From the NCBI RefSeq assembly GCF_027887165.1, contig NC_077228.1, forward strand, positions 185,591,643 through 185,655,642: a stretch of DNA of 64,000 bases, written 5' to 3'. Positions 45,985-56,525 of this stretch are shown in pieces (positions within the stretch are counted from its first letter, which is position 1; each line of letters begins with the position of its first letter). Position numbers and translations under genes: made by a program. The notes beneath the pieces are model-generated. The model was not told the DNA's origin. It worked only from the letters and a program-made list of their open reading frames with translations, and did not search any database. Origin of the DNA: Monodelphis domestica. Lineage: Eukaryota; Chordata; Mammalia; Didelphimorphia; Didelphidae.

Positions 45985-47000
45985 AAATGGATGACAAAGT
46001 GAAGTTTTAAAAGGATCTGGGTGAGCTAGAGCATGTCAAGACTTAGATTTGGGTACCAAATATCATTTTTATAAGTATAAGATGGGAGAAGTATAGATAT
46101 ACAGCAGTTGTTCTGAAAATGATCTAGTTTCAGTGGACTACCCTCAATGAACCAGCAGTGTGATATGACAGCCAAAAAGGCTAATGTGACCTTGTGCTAC
46201 CGTAAGAAGGACACAGCTTCTAAGAATAGGGAGACAACAGCCCCAAGATACTCTGCCCTTATCAGATATCCTCTGGAATGCTATGCTCATTTCTGGGTGC
46301 TATAGTTTAAGAAGGATACTGAAAAGCTGCAGAGTCTGGGGAGGAGGGCAACCAGGATGGTGAATGGCCTTGAATCTATGACAAATGAAGATGGGTTCAA
46401 GAAAATGGAATGTTTAACCTAGAAAAGTGAAGACTTGCAAGAATGATGGTGGAGGACAAGAAAGTCAGCTTTGAGTATTTGAAGGGCTGCCATGGAGAAG
46501 AAGGAAGCTAGGTGTAGCAGTACTTAAAGCAGTGGGCTTGGAATTAGATGAGTTCAAATCCAACCTCAGACATATGCTAGCTGTGAGACCCTGGGCAAGT
46601 CATTAACCCTGTTTGGCCTCAGTTTCCTCATCTGTAAAATTAGTTGGAGAAGGACATGGAGAATCACTCCAGTATTTTTGCTAAGAAAACCCCAAATAGG
46701 GTTCATGAAGAGTTGTTGCAACTGAATAACAACAACACGTGGAAGAGCAATTAGATTTGTTTTATTTGGGTACTAAGGGTAGAACTAGGAATAATGGGTA
46801 GAAGTTAAAAGTTCAATTTAGTCTTTCATACAATGAGAGCTGTCCAAAGGGGGGAAAGTTTTCTTTTAAAGGTATATTCCCTCTCCCAGTACTTCAATTG
46901 GAGGCTAGATGACCACTTGCTGAATCTGAGATTTTTGTATAAGCATTTCACTAGCAGGTAGCTAGTTCTTTCCAATTCTCAAATGTTGTGATTCTGTGAA
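45985..47000 (+). mobile_element. L3/CR1-type LINE 3' region, split by a Mar1 SINE
   Basis: 'gctcatttctgggtgctata', 'gaggagggcaaccaggatgg' and 'tttgagtatttgaagggctg' are hallmarks of the CR1/L3 ORF2 end. After the SINE at 46505-46735 it resumes with 'acgtggaagagcaattagat' and ends 'aatgttgtgattctgtgaa'. All frames are broken. Confidence 0.8.
46505..46735 (+). mobile_element. Mar1-type CORE-SINE inside L3/CR1
   Basis: 'gagttcaaatccaacctcag', 'tggcctcagtttcctcatct', 'aagaaaaccccaaatagggt', ending in aataacaacaac. Confidence 0.88.
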
Positions 47001-47019
47001 AATATACTATATTTGTATT

Positions 47020-47675
47020 TGGAATATTTGGGCTGAAATCTCAGTCTTTTACTTTGTAGCTATGTGGCCATAGGAGATCTTTATGAGTCTCAGTTTCCTC
47101 ATCTATAAAATGAAGACAATAACTCTTACATATCTATCTGGTCATTCCTTGGCTCAATCTATTCTTTGAACTACTGTGAATCCGGTCTTCCACAGCTGCT
47201 AATTAAATCACATTCACATTCATTTCCATTATAGCCAAACTGGCCTACTGGCTTCTTTCCATAAATGACATTTTATCTTCTACCTTTATTTACATCTTCC
47301 TGCAGATGGTCCCCCCTATATCTAGAAGGCTTTCCATCTTTTGCCTCTCTCTTGGACTACCTATCTTCCTTCAAGGCCCAGGTCATGTCACCAACTACAT
47401 AATGCCTTTCCTAGCTCCCCAGGTATTAGCGCTCTCCCTAACTTACTTTATATAGACCTATTTAAGCACATATTGTTTCCCTCTTGTAGGGTATATACAT
47501 TCCTTGAGAGTAGGGATTATTTCACTTTTGACCCTGAATTCCTAGTGCCCATTAGCACAATGCCTGGAGAGTAGCACACACTTCGTAAATTCTTGGTGAA
47601 TTATATTAAATCAGCCCTTAGGACAGTGCCTGATGCTTAATAAATGTTTATTGACTGACTGACTGAATTATGTCA
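47020..47675 (+). mobile_element. MIR fragment followed by L2 3' region
   Basis: Positions 47020-47125 are MIR ('gtctcagtttcctcatctat'). Positions 47130-47675 are L2 ('atagccaaactggcctactg', 'cttcaaggcccaggtcatgt', 'acattccttgagagtaggga', 'taataaatgtttattgactg'). Confidence 0.75.
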
Positions 47676-47988
47676 CTCTTCTATTCAAAACCCTGAGTAA
47701 AGCCTCTTTAGAGCTCACTCAGTCCACTTACACCACCACTAGTAAGCTGAATCCCCAGGGTGGAGATTGTTATTATTCCTAGGCCTCTAGAGGTAACTCT
47801 TTAGCTATTTTCCTGAACAGACATCCTGAACTGAAACTCAGAAAGACTGCCCATGGACGTAGCTACTAAGTAAAAGGCTGGGATTCAAATTAAAATATTC
47901 AGTTGAGTTCAAAAGCCCCCATCAGTATATTCTCCTCAAGTCAGTAGACTCAGTTTTCTAAGCAAAGGCATTTTTAAAAAATGGCACA

Positions 47989-48480
47989 TCAAGGACAATG
48001 GTTACAATGCATTTTTCTCACAAACAGACCTGGAGTCCAGGAGGGAGTAAAATTTGGCAAAGGCATAAATAGTAAGTAGTGAGGCATATTGTGTAAAGGA
48101 CACATACAGCTGAGGCAACTATCAGCTCCAGAATTGAAAGGTTTTGATTTTTCATTCTCTCTCCAAAGGGTTCTCATGAACTTCACTATGCTATTCTGAT
48201 ATTGCTCAGGGTCCTGGCTTTTCAAAGGGAGCAGCACTTTGTACATACTGTGAGCCAATCTGATGCTCAGTTGGGTCAAGCAGGCCACTCTGTGGCTGAG
48301 CTAGATTCTCACCAGGATCTGTTGCTGCTGGACTGGAACAAACAGGTCACTTGGTGACTATACTGGTGCCTCATCAGGATGTGGTATCTCTGTTGGACAA
48401 GTCCATCTCCTACTCTCTGCTGCTCTTTGACAGTCAGCTATGATCTTTTCTACCTAGGGTTACTGGCTGGGCTGGGGAGA
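47989..48480 (-). pseudogene. Unidentified possible coding remnant
   Basis: A 99-codon open frame (stop at 47989-47991, first Met at 48288) extends upstream in the same frame through two stops. It has a protein-like composition, including IRLAHSMYKVLLPL, DPEQYQNS and four closely spaced Cys. I do not recognise a family. There are no convincing splice sites and the region lies in an STXBP4 intron. It could be an old processed pseudogene, a repeat ORF or chance. Confidence 0.15.
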
Positions 48481-49185
48481 TTTAGGGCTTTCTTGGGCTG
48501 GAGTGTTACTGAACTCTTTCAGGTAGGGCAAACATCCTTAATCTAGGATTAGCAGAAGGTCCTTCCTTTGAGTCATAGCTCTCTAAGGCTACAAAGATAA
48601 GAGATGGCTTGTCTCCTCATTTTCAGGCTGAAAAAATCTCTTCTGTTCTTAAGTCACTCCATATTGCCTTAGGAGGATTATTTTCTATTCATTCATTTTC
48701 ACCTCCCCATACTCTTTAGAGAAACTTCAGTAGAAAAGTGGCTAGGAATGAAGGTGAGAATGAATTCTAAGCTTGGAAGAACATTCATAGTCTCTCTGAT
48801 CTTTTCATATTTCATTAAGGTATTCATGCCTCCCATCCTTTCTATGGTGGAGAATGTCTATTTGGTATCTGAAAGATTTTCCTTTTCTTTTTTTTCAAAT
48901 CTCTGTCTTTTAGCCTTTGAAGATTTTCAACTTTTGCTGGTTTCACTGGAGTACCACAATCCCACTGGGCTTAACAAATGTTTCTAAACTAGGTCTCTAT
49001 AAAGTCTAAAGTCCAAATTAACCTTTGTCACCCACATTCCAGTCATTCCCTGTCCCACAAACACATTAACTCATTCTTTGGGGACCTATTACCTTAAAAT
49101 ATTTTATAAGGTGGTCAACATTAGAAATATTTTACTCTACTCCTTTCAGCACTGTGGCAAACTCCTACAGTAGCAACCATTAAGA
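48481..49185. other. Stretch with no recognised feature
   Basis: T-rich near 48880-48900. No repeat family or exon is recognised. Confidence 0.4.
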
Positions 49186-49189
49186 TCAG

Positions 49190-49895
49190 AAAAGCTAAAT
49201 ATTTGTTGACCATTGATTCAGTGGCTCCCTAGAGCCTCTAGTATGAAATGCAAACTTTTCTGTTTGGTATTTGAAGGACTTTAAGATCTGACTCCAATCT
49301 ATCTTTCCAGGCTCAGTTCACATTATTCCCCTTCATGAATTCTATATTCAGCCAAATTGGCCTGCTTGCTATTCCCTGTAAATAACATTCCATCTCATAT
49401 ATCCATTAGTACCTCTGTACTGGCTGTTCTCCATGCTTGGAATCCTTTCCCTTCTCACCTCTTAATCTTGGCCATAGCTAGTTCCCTTCAAGGCTTAGCT
49501 AAAGTATCCATCCATTGATCGATCCTTCCTTCCTTCCTTCCTTCCTTCCTTCCTTCCTTCCTTCCTTCCTTCCTTCCTTCCTTCCTTCCTTCCTTCCTCT
49601 CTCTCAGCAAATTTTGATTGACTGGTTGTATTTAATAATGGATTGTAGCATTCTTTCAAGAAGTTTTCCCTATCTTCCCAGTTGTTATCCCTTCCTCTTC
49701 TGAAAATTGTATTAATTTTGTATATAACATATCTATTTATCTGTGAATGTACTAAATTTCCCCTCCTCCCAACCCCTTTCCCACTTCTGGTCCCTACTCC
49801 CAGTAGAATATGAACTCCTTGAAGGCAAGGACTGTCTTGCTTTTGTCTTTGAATCTCTAGTACTTGGCACATAGTAGGTGTTTAAGAAATGTTTG
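49190..49895 (+). mobile_element. L2 3' region containing a microsatellite
   Basis: 'agtggctccctagagcctct', 'cagccaaattggcctgcttg', 'tcaaggcttagctaaagtat', then (TTCC)n, then 'tgaactccttgaaggcaagg' and 'ggcacatagtaggtgtttaa'. Confidence 0.78.
49523..49598. repeat. (TTCC)n microsatellite, about 19 units
   Basis: A pure 4-bp tandem run within L2. The Lys-Glu-Gly-Arg minus ORF is its translation. Confidence 0.97.
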
Positions 49896-49969
49896 TAGAT
49901 TGATAAGAGTATAGTTCAGATCAGTATCAAGAAACAAAGCAGCTCTCTCATAGAGCTAGGATAATAACT

Positions 49970-50190
49970 AATAATTTGCATTTGTATATATCACTTTAAG
50001 ATTCAGAAAATATTTTATCACAACAGCCCAGTGAGGCAGGTAGTGTTTGCTATTTTTCACCTTTTTTTTTACAGAAGAAAGTGACACTCAGAGATTTGTC
50101 TCTAGTTGCAGAGTTTACATCAGTGGGATTTTAACCTAGGTCTGTGGTCTCCAGGATCAGACATCTATCTACTATGCCATGGTGCTAGAA
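49970..50190 (-). mobile_element. MIR-class SINE
   Basis: Reversed order: 'gcatttgtatatatcacttt', 'tcacaacagcccagtgaggc', 'catctatctactatgccatg'. Confidence 0.7.
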
Positions 50191-50406
50191 AAGTTCATTA
50201 ATCTGTTCTACAGCATCTAGAAGTATATATCCCATGGAAAACATTAATAGGCCCAAATAATTTGTTGAAATATCTTTTTCTCTATAAAACTGAATGCCAA
50301 TATTTGGGGCTATATAATTTTCTCTCAGTGGAAGAGTAAGGAGAACTAGGCAATTAATTCAGTATTTTATTGAATAATTTAAAAGTTATTTTTTAGAATG
50401 TATTTT

Positions 50407-50640
50407 TACTTTTATTTTTATTTATCTATGTATTTATTTGTTTTTTGAGCCCTTACCTTCTGTCTTGGAATCAATACTGTGTATTGGTTCCAAGGCAGAA
50501 GAGTGGTAAGGGTTAGGCAATGAGGATCAAGTGACTTGCCCAGGGTCACACAGCTAGGAAGTGTCTGAGACCAGATTTGAACCTAGGACCTCCCATCTCT
50601 AGAGCTGATTCTCAATCCACTGAGCCACCCAGCTGCCTCC
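50407..50640 (-). mobile_element. Full-length tRNA-derived SINE with target duplication
   Basis: T/A-rich reversed tail (50407-50443), then 'gcccttaccttctgtcttgg' through 'actgagccacccagctgcct'. The flanks tagaatgtatttt (50394-50406) and tagaatgtatatt (50641-50653) form a 13-bp target duplication. Confidence 0.92.
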
Positions 50641-50829
50641 TAGAATGTATATTTTTTAAAAATCCATATTCCTTAAAGATAGGGATGCACCTTTGAGAGT
50701 TCCTTTGAATAGTTTCCAATAAGGTGCCAAGTCTAAATGGACATGATGAACTTGACTTTAGCTTTGGAGATAGAGGCACAGACCCTGCTGAGGCCAGAAG
50801 TTCCTGCAGTTTCTCTTAATTAGCATTCT

Positions 50830-51600
50830 TGCTTGAAATGTTTCCCTTTTCCCCATCTGCCCTCCATATAACTACCAGAACAATAGCTCTAAAGTACAGG
50901 TCTCTCCATATCATTCTTTATCTCAGAAAGCTCTATTGGGTCTCTCTTGTTTTATAGTCATTTTCAGTCATGTCCAACTCTTTGTGACCCCAAACTGGGC
51001 AAAGATACTGGAGTAGTTTGCCATTCCTTCTCCAGTTCATTTTATAGATGAGGAAACTGAGGCAAACAGGCTTACGTGGCTAGTAGTTGTTTAAAGCCAG
51101 ATTTGAATTTAAGAAGATGAATTTTCCTCACTCCAGGCCCAGCACTCTATGTGCTATGCCACCAAGCTGCTCTTACCTTTAGCATAAAATACAAATTTCT
51201 GCTTAGTACTTGAAATCCTTCACAATTGGGTTTCAGCCTAATTTTCTAGGCTTGTACACACACTACATGGTGCAGACAAACTGTCTGATTTGGTGTTATT
51301 GCATTCAACACTCTCATTTTTTATCTCAGTGTCTTTGCATGGCCTGACTCCCATGATTGGAAGGCACTCCTCCCTCCTTAACTCTGAATTTTACAAAGAA
51401 TTAGCTCCTGCCTTGCCTCCCATTACTTTGTATTCACACTGCACAGGTTATTAACACAGGAATACAGAACACTTTTCTCAACTAAAATTTAAGTTTCTTG
51501 AGAACAGGGATTGATTCATCTTTGGTTTTGTATCTTCAAGATGCTATAGAGTACCTGGCAAATAGCGAACACTTAACAAATATTTATTGATTGACTTCAT
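50830..51600 (+). mobile_element. L2 3' region split by an inverted Mar1 SINE
   Basis: 'caatagctctaaagtacagg' and 'ctcagaaagctctattgggt' break off at about 50954 and resume at 51175 ('taaaatacaaatttctgctt'). They end 'cttaacaaatatttattgat'. Confidence 0.75.
50955..51174 (-). mobile_element. Mar1-type CORE-SINE inside L2
   Basis: Reversed tail 'ttcagtcatgtccaactctt', 'tgaggaaactgaggcaaaca', reversed head 'ctatgtgctatgccaccaag'. Confidence 0.88.
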
Positions 51601-52055
51601 CTTAAACGAGTCTTAGTTTTCTTTATCTACAAATGGTAGCCTTGGACTAATGGATGATGGAAGATTACTGGTAACACTGTTTCATAAAACAATGAAGAAC
51701 AATAGATATGACATCAAGTTTGAAAAAACCTTGGTATGATAATCCAGATAAACCAGATCATATGAAGACATTTGTAGATTAAACTAGAGGAAAGACAACA
51801 AAAAGATGGGAAATGCAACAGATCTGTTAGCATTTTTATAGCAAATTGTTTTAAATTCACTTATGACAGTAGAACTCTCACATTTGCATTTTAACAACTC
51901 AGTCACTGATGTACCAGAGGCAGATAGTGCAAATAATACTAAAAAGATTACTATGAGAAGACTATCTGGACATTAGCAGGCAAAGAAGAAATTTGTGCTA
52001 GAGGGTGGGTGATCAATTTTCAAGATATTACAAAGAATGGATAATATCAAATGCC
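51601..52055. other. Stretch with no recognised feature
   Basis: No repeat or exon is recognised. Confidence 0.4.
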
Positions 52056-52059
52056 TGGA

Positions 52060-53030
52060 AAGAAATCACATGGTAAGTTTGTGGAAGATAGGTTTAGAGC
52101 CGGGAAGAGGCAGGGAGCAATTTTGGAGGTGATTTCAATAATCTAGGCAAGAGGTGATGAAGGGCTGACCTAGGAAGGTGGATGGTGGAGTAAATAAAAA
52201 GGATATATGCAAGGTATGTTACAGAGCTAGAAATGACAAGATTTGGCAATTAACTAGATGTGGGGTGAGAAAGAGTGAGTATAGAAAATGACACTGAGGT
52301 TATGAATCTTGGTTGGTTCAAATGATGGTAGTCTCTTCAACAGGAATAGGGAAAATTTTGTAAATTTTGGAGAAAAGATAATGAATTTTGTTTTGGATGT
52401 ATTGAGTTTGAGATTCCTATAGGATATCTAGTTTAAAATGTCTCAAGACTAGTTGGTGATATGGGACTGGAGTTCAAGGGAGATTAGGGGGAGGGGGAAG
52501 GGGCGGCTAAAGTAGGACAGTAGACAGAGTAGATAGAGCACCTGGCCTGGATTTGGAAGGACCAAGGTTCAAATCTGACCTCAGACACTTCATGTGAACC
52601 CTGGACAAGCCACCTAACTCCTGTCTGCCTAGATCTTGCCATTCTTAGAGTTGTTATTAAAACAGAAAGTAAGCATTTTTTTAAAGAGAAAGACTAAGAG
52701 GGATATATGGACCTGGGAGTCATTTGCTTAGCAATAAATATAATTAAATCTGTGGGAACCAATGAGATCAATAATTGGGACAATATAAAGAGAAAAGAGA
52801 AAAATGTTCAGAGAAGAGTCTTGGGGTACACTTACAGTTAGTGGATGTGCCATTCACTGTTGAATATCCATCAATGGAGATTAAGGAATGGTTAGAGAAG
52901 TAGGAGAACCAAGACAGAATAGAGGAAAGCCTAGGGAGATAGCATTGATGAGGAGGTGGTCCACAGTATCTAAGTGGAAATGAAGTTTGGTCCATTGTTC
53001 AAGCAACTTGGATGACAAAATAATTCACAT
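52060..53030 (-). mobile_element. L2 ORF2 remnant split by a SINE
   Basis: Same reversed L2 stretch as 32500-33130: 'tttcaataatctaggcaaga', 'gtattgagtttgagattcct', 'gagaagagtcttggggtaca'. The SINE occupies 52495-52692. Confidence 0.7.
52495..52692 (+). mobile_element. tRNA-derived marsupial SINE inside L2
   Basis: 'gaccaaggttcaaatctgac' and 'cctggacaagccacctaact', with a worn tail 'aaaacagaaagtaagcattt'. Confidence 0.8.
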
Positions 53031-53660
53031 CAAGTGCTATATAGGATATGTACTGAATTACAAATCAGATCTACAAATCTGGTAGTCATTCTATAAAAAA
53101 GTATTTATTTTTAGCACATACGTTTTGAGGTAGGATAGTAATTATTATTTCTGAAACAATTTTGTCTTATTGTCAAGCAAGAATATAAATATTAAGCAGT
53201 ATCAGCTACTGAAGCACATTTTAATTATTATTAAATTAGAGAAAAGAGACCCTTAAGCATATGTTTTCCCCTAGAATTTCAACATCTTATATCTTTTTTC
53301 TCCCTATTTGTCCAATCTTTTTCTTTTGCTCTAATCAAGCAAATCTATCCTCAGCTCCTTCTATCCTATCTCACTCCTAGATTCTAACTATCCTCTAGGC
53401 ATCCCAACCATCATCCATTTGTCTATCCATCCATGTCTCAGACAAGTTATAGCAACACAGCACAAAGTCAAGAGATCAAGTAATTTTCTACTTCATTTGA
53501 TCAAGTGAGATGACATATATTAAAAGCCCTTTATATCAACTAATTCACATGATTCAGTATTAAAACAGGTACTGGTTTATATTTCCTTACAGGTACAGGT
53601 AGACTTGCTAGGCTTATCATGGACTCCACAAAGCAGTGACATTTGGGATAAAAATATCAC
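53031..53660. other. Mostly unassigned; trace of L2 near 53280-53440
   Basis: AT-rich. A C/T-rich segment with 'tcctcagctccttctatcct' may be L2-derived. Confidence 0.4.
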
Positions 53661-53664
53661 CTGC

Positions 53665-54235
53665 CATTAGCACTGAGTTCAAAGCTTGATTCAGCTGTTT
53701 CCCAGTCATGTGACTTTGGGTAAGATGCCCCCCCCCCCTTACTGGTCTTCAGATTCTTCTTCTGTAAAAAGAGGGAGTTGGGCTAGATGATTTTGAAGGC
53801 CCCTTCCAGATCTAATGGTTCAATAAATTTATCAATGCATTTCTTATTACAGCAGACTGGGGATTTGTTTTAATCCTGTTTCTCTTATTATTCCTCCTGT
53901 CATATATATTTTTCTTTGATCGTGGTTTTGGAATGAATATCTTGAAATTTTCCTTTTCACGTCATTGCAAATATGGTGGTTCACATCATTTCAAGACCAG
54001 TATTGGAACACAATATTAATACCTTAATATTTACAAAGAGTGTATGTAATATTTATTTCACCTGACCCTCGCTTCCACCTTGTGAGGTAGATGCTATTAT
54101 TATCTCCACTTTACAGATGCAAAAACTGAAGCTAAGAGGCCATGACCTTGCTCAAGGTCACATAGTTATTAAGTATGTTATGCAGATTTGAACTTGTTTT
54201 TTTTCCCCCTGACTGAAAGACTAATGCTTTATCTA
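53665..54235. mobile_element. MIR-class SINE (+) and MIR-class SINE (-)
   Basis: Positions 53665-53830 are plus, ending 'gggctagatgattttgaagg' with 'cccttccagatctaatggtt' and an internal C-run (about 53728-53737). Positions 54020-54235 are reversed ('cttgtgaggtagatgctatt', 'ctttacagatgcaaaaactg'). Confidence 0.68.
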
Positions 54236-54352
54236 GTGTGTTAAAAACAATGGTTATCTATGTATTACAACATACCAGTATGGTATGTGTGAGAAGATAC
54301 AGAGAAGATACAAAAGAATTGTGTGGTAGCAGAAATCTTGTACATTTAGCAT

Positions 54353-54454
54353 TTTGTGTGTGTGTGTGTATGTGAAGGAGAGAGAGAGAGACAGAGTTAG
54401 ATAGAAAGATAGAGATAGACAGCTAGAGACACAGACAGAGAAAGACAGAGACCC
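54353..54454. repeat. (TG)n then (AG)n/(ACAG)n low-complexity tract
   Basis: TG units at 54353-54372 are followed by purine-rich agag, gata and acag units. Confidence 0.9.
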
Positions 54455-54494
54455 AAAAGAAAGTAACACACATAGAAAAAGAATGGGTGGGGAA

Positions 54495-54810
54495 CAGGGC
54501 AGCATAGCATAAGAGTTAGAGGGCTAGCTTTTGAATTGAAATAATTGGGTTCAAGTTTGACCTGACTCTATGTTAACACAAGTCATGTAAACTCTTAGTG
54601 CCTAGGCAATTCTCCAAAATCTACTTTTGAATTGAAATAATTGGGTTCAAGTTTGACCTGACTCTATGTTAACACAAGTCATGTAAACTCTTAGTGCCCA
54701 GGCAATTCTCCAAAATCTAGAATTATTCATTTGTTTCACTGTAGGAAGTTTCCACACTGGGAATTCTTCTCATTGGTAAAATTATGGGTATATATCAAAA
54801 CAAAAAAATC
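54495..54810 (+). mobile_element. THER1-type SINE with internal 96-bp tandem duplication
   Basis: 'ggcagcatagcataagagtt', 'gggttcaagtttgacctgac', 'ctcttagtgcctaggcaatt', then the 3' part 'ggaagtttccacactgggaa'. The middle third is present twice (see separate repeat). Confidence 0.8.
54528..54719 (+). repeat. Recent 96-bp direct tandem duplication
   Basis: Copy 1 is 54528-54623 and copy 2 is 54624-54719. They are identical except T54603 versus C54699 (95/96). The unit lies inside a SINE and has no flanking short repeats of its own. Confidence 0.97.
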
Positions 54811-55955
54811 CCCAAACCTAAACCCCAAACCAACCCCACCCCAAACCCATGTCCCCTAAATATTTTTGCACACATATATTCACAAATCAAATTAGAATTT
54901 TACTTGAAATTTATGATGCCTTAATCTTTATAAACCTTGAATTAATTCATCTCTATATTTTATTAATAGTTCAACTTCTCTTGCTATCCTCCATTATACT
55001 CTCTGCCCACTTCAATCACTGTCATCCTATAATTGCTCTGTGATGTATGTGATTTAAATCTATACTTATAATTTGAAAATATTATTGGTAAAAGAAAAAA
55101 GATCAAAATGAATGTATCTAAAATTAGCATAGGCAGAAATCAACTGTGTAAAGGTAATCATATTAAAAAATGCCTCCCCCCCCAAATAGTCCTACTTTCA
55201 TATGCTCTCTAAGTATTTGGCAAAAAGCTCAGATTAATTGCTTGGGGATTTCAGAATACAAGTCCAAAATGTACAGCTCACTTGTACTCAAAAGAATCTT
55301 TTCATCTGAAAACTAATCAGTGCCTTATGGCAACCATGTTCAATTGGATATTTTAAAAAGAAAAGATTTAAAAAACTATTAGGCTAAGGATCTGGCAAAC
55401 AATGTCAACAGTGTTTTAGGGGGTTGTCAATCCAATTAAACTCTAACCAAACAACAACTAGATACACAAATATGACAACTTGTCTAGCTATGTAAAACTC
55501 TGGGAGACAAAATGTTTCTTGTATGAGGTGCCTAAATACTTAATAATTACAAATGTCAAAAAACCAAAAAATGTTCTTAAGGTTAAAACTTCATCTAGAC
55601 CTTTGGGACACCCAATATAGTAAAATCTAATTAATTCAGACACCAATATATTACTGTGATTTTTTTTTTGTTCAGGGCTGGGGTAAATTTATACTCTTTT
55701 TGGATAATTTATCAAAATATAGTTTCTAAACAAATTAATAGTGTAAGAATGGTTGCATAGGGGAGTGAGAGTTCTTGTTTAAATCTCAGAACAAACTAAT
55801 TTTTATTAAAAAATAAATTATATTAACTGAAAAAAGTTTTACCCCCTTCTGCTCTGTGGGGTGGGGGTTGGGGAAGAAAAACTAAAATTTATGTCAAATA
55901 GGCAACATCAAGCAAAACAAGCTTCTGTGTTGGTCATGTCTAAAAAATCTGTTTC
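54811..55955. other. AT-rich stretch, no recognised feature
   Basis: An A/C-rich segment (54800-54850) is followed by AT-rich sequence. No exon is found. Confidence 0.45.
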
Positions 55956-55956
55956 T

Positions 55957-56124
55957 TGGAGTGGCAAGGTAGGCCTGGAGGTAGGAGGACCTGGGTTCAA
56001 ATCTGGATTTAGACACTTCCTAGTTGTGTGACCATGGGCAAGTCACTTAATCCCAAGTGACTATCTCTGGTCACTTTTCTGTCTCAGAATTGATACTAAG
56101 ACAGAAGGCAAGGGTTTAAAAAAA
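55957..56124 (+). mobile_element. tRNA-derived marsupial SINE
   Basis: 'gacctgggttcaaatctgga', 'accatgggcaagtcacttaa', tail 'taagacagaaggcaagggtt'. It sits beside a reversed L1. Confidence 0.88.
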
Positions 56125-56525
56125 GGCTTTCTTTTTGAATGTTGAGCCTATTATCTCAATGCTATAATGTAATATAATTTCAAAGCTGTTTATCTCTACA
56201 GTGCTGTTATTACTGGATAAATTATTCTCATGATTCTGCTCACTTTAGTCTGCATCTGTTCATAGAAATCTTTCCAGGTTTCTCTGAAATTGTCCTTTTC
56301 ATCATTCATATAGCAAAATAGTATTCCATTATGTTTATAAACCACAATTTGTTCAGCTATTATCCAATTTTGGGGTAATTATCTTAGTTACCATTTCTAT
56401 GTTACTAGTAAAGCTGCTATTAATATTTTTGTACAAATGAATCCTTTATTTTCTTTCTTAGATTTTCTTTGGGATTAAATGTCAAGTTGTGGTATTGCTT
56501 GGTCAAAGGGTATGCAGTTTAATGA
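56125..56525 (-). mobile_element. L1 ORF2 end/3'UTR remnant
   Basis: Reversed L1 landmarks: 'tctgcatctgttcatagaaa', 'agcaaaatagtattccatta', 'accacaatttgttcagctat', 'tggtcaaagggtatgcagtt'. Confidence 0.78.

Noticed and set aside
49495..49872. 125-residue ORF rich in Lys-Glu-Gly-Arg repeats
   Set aside because: It is the reverse translation of a (TTCC)n microsatellite within L2.
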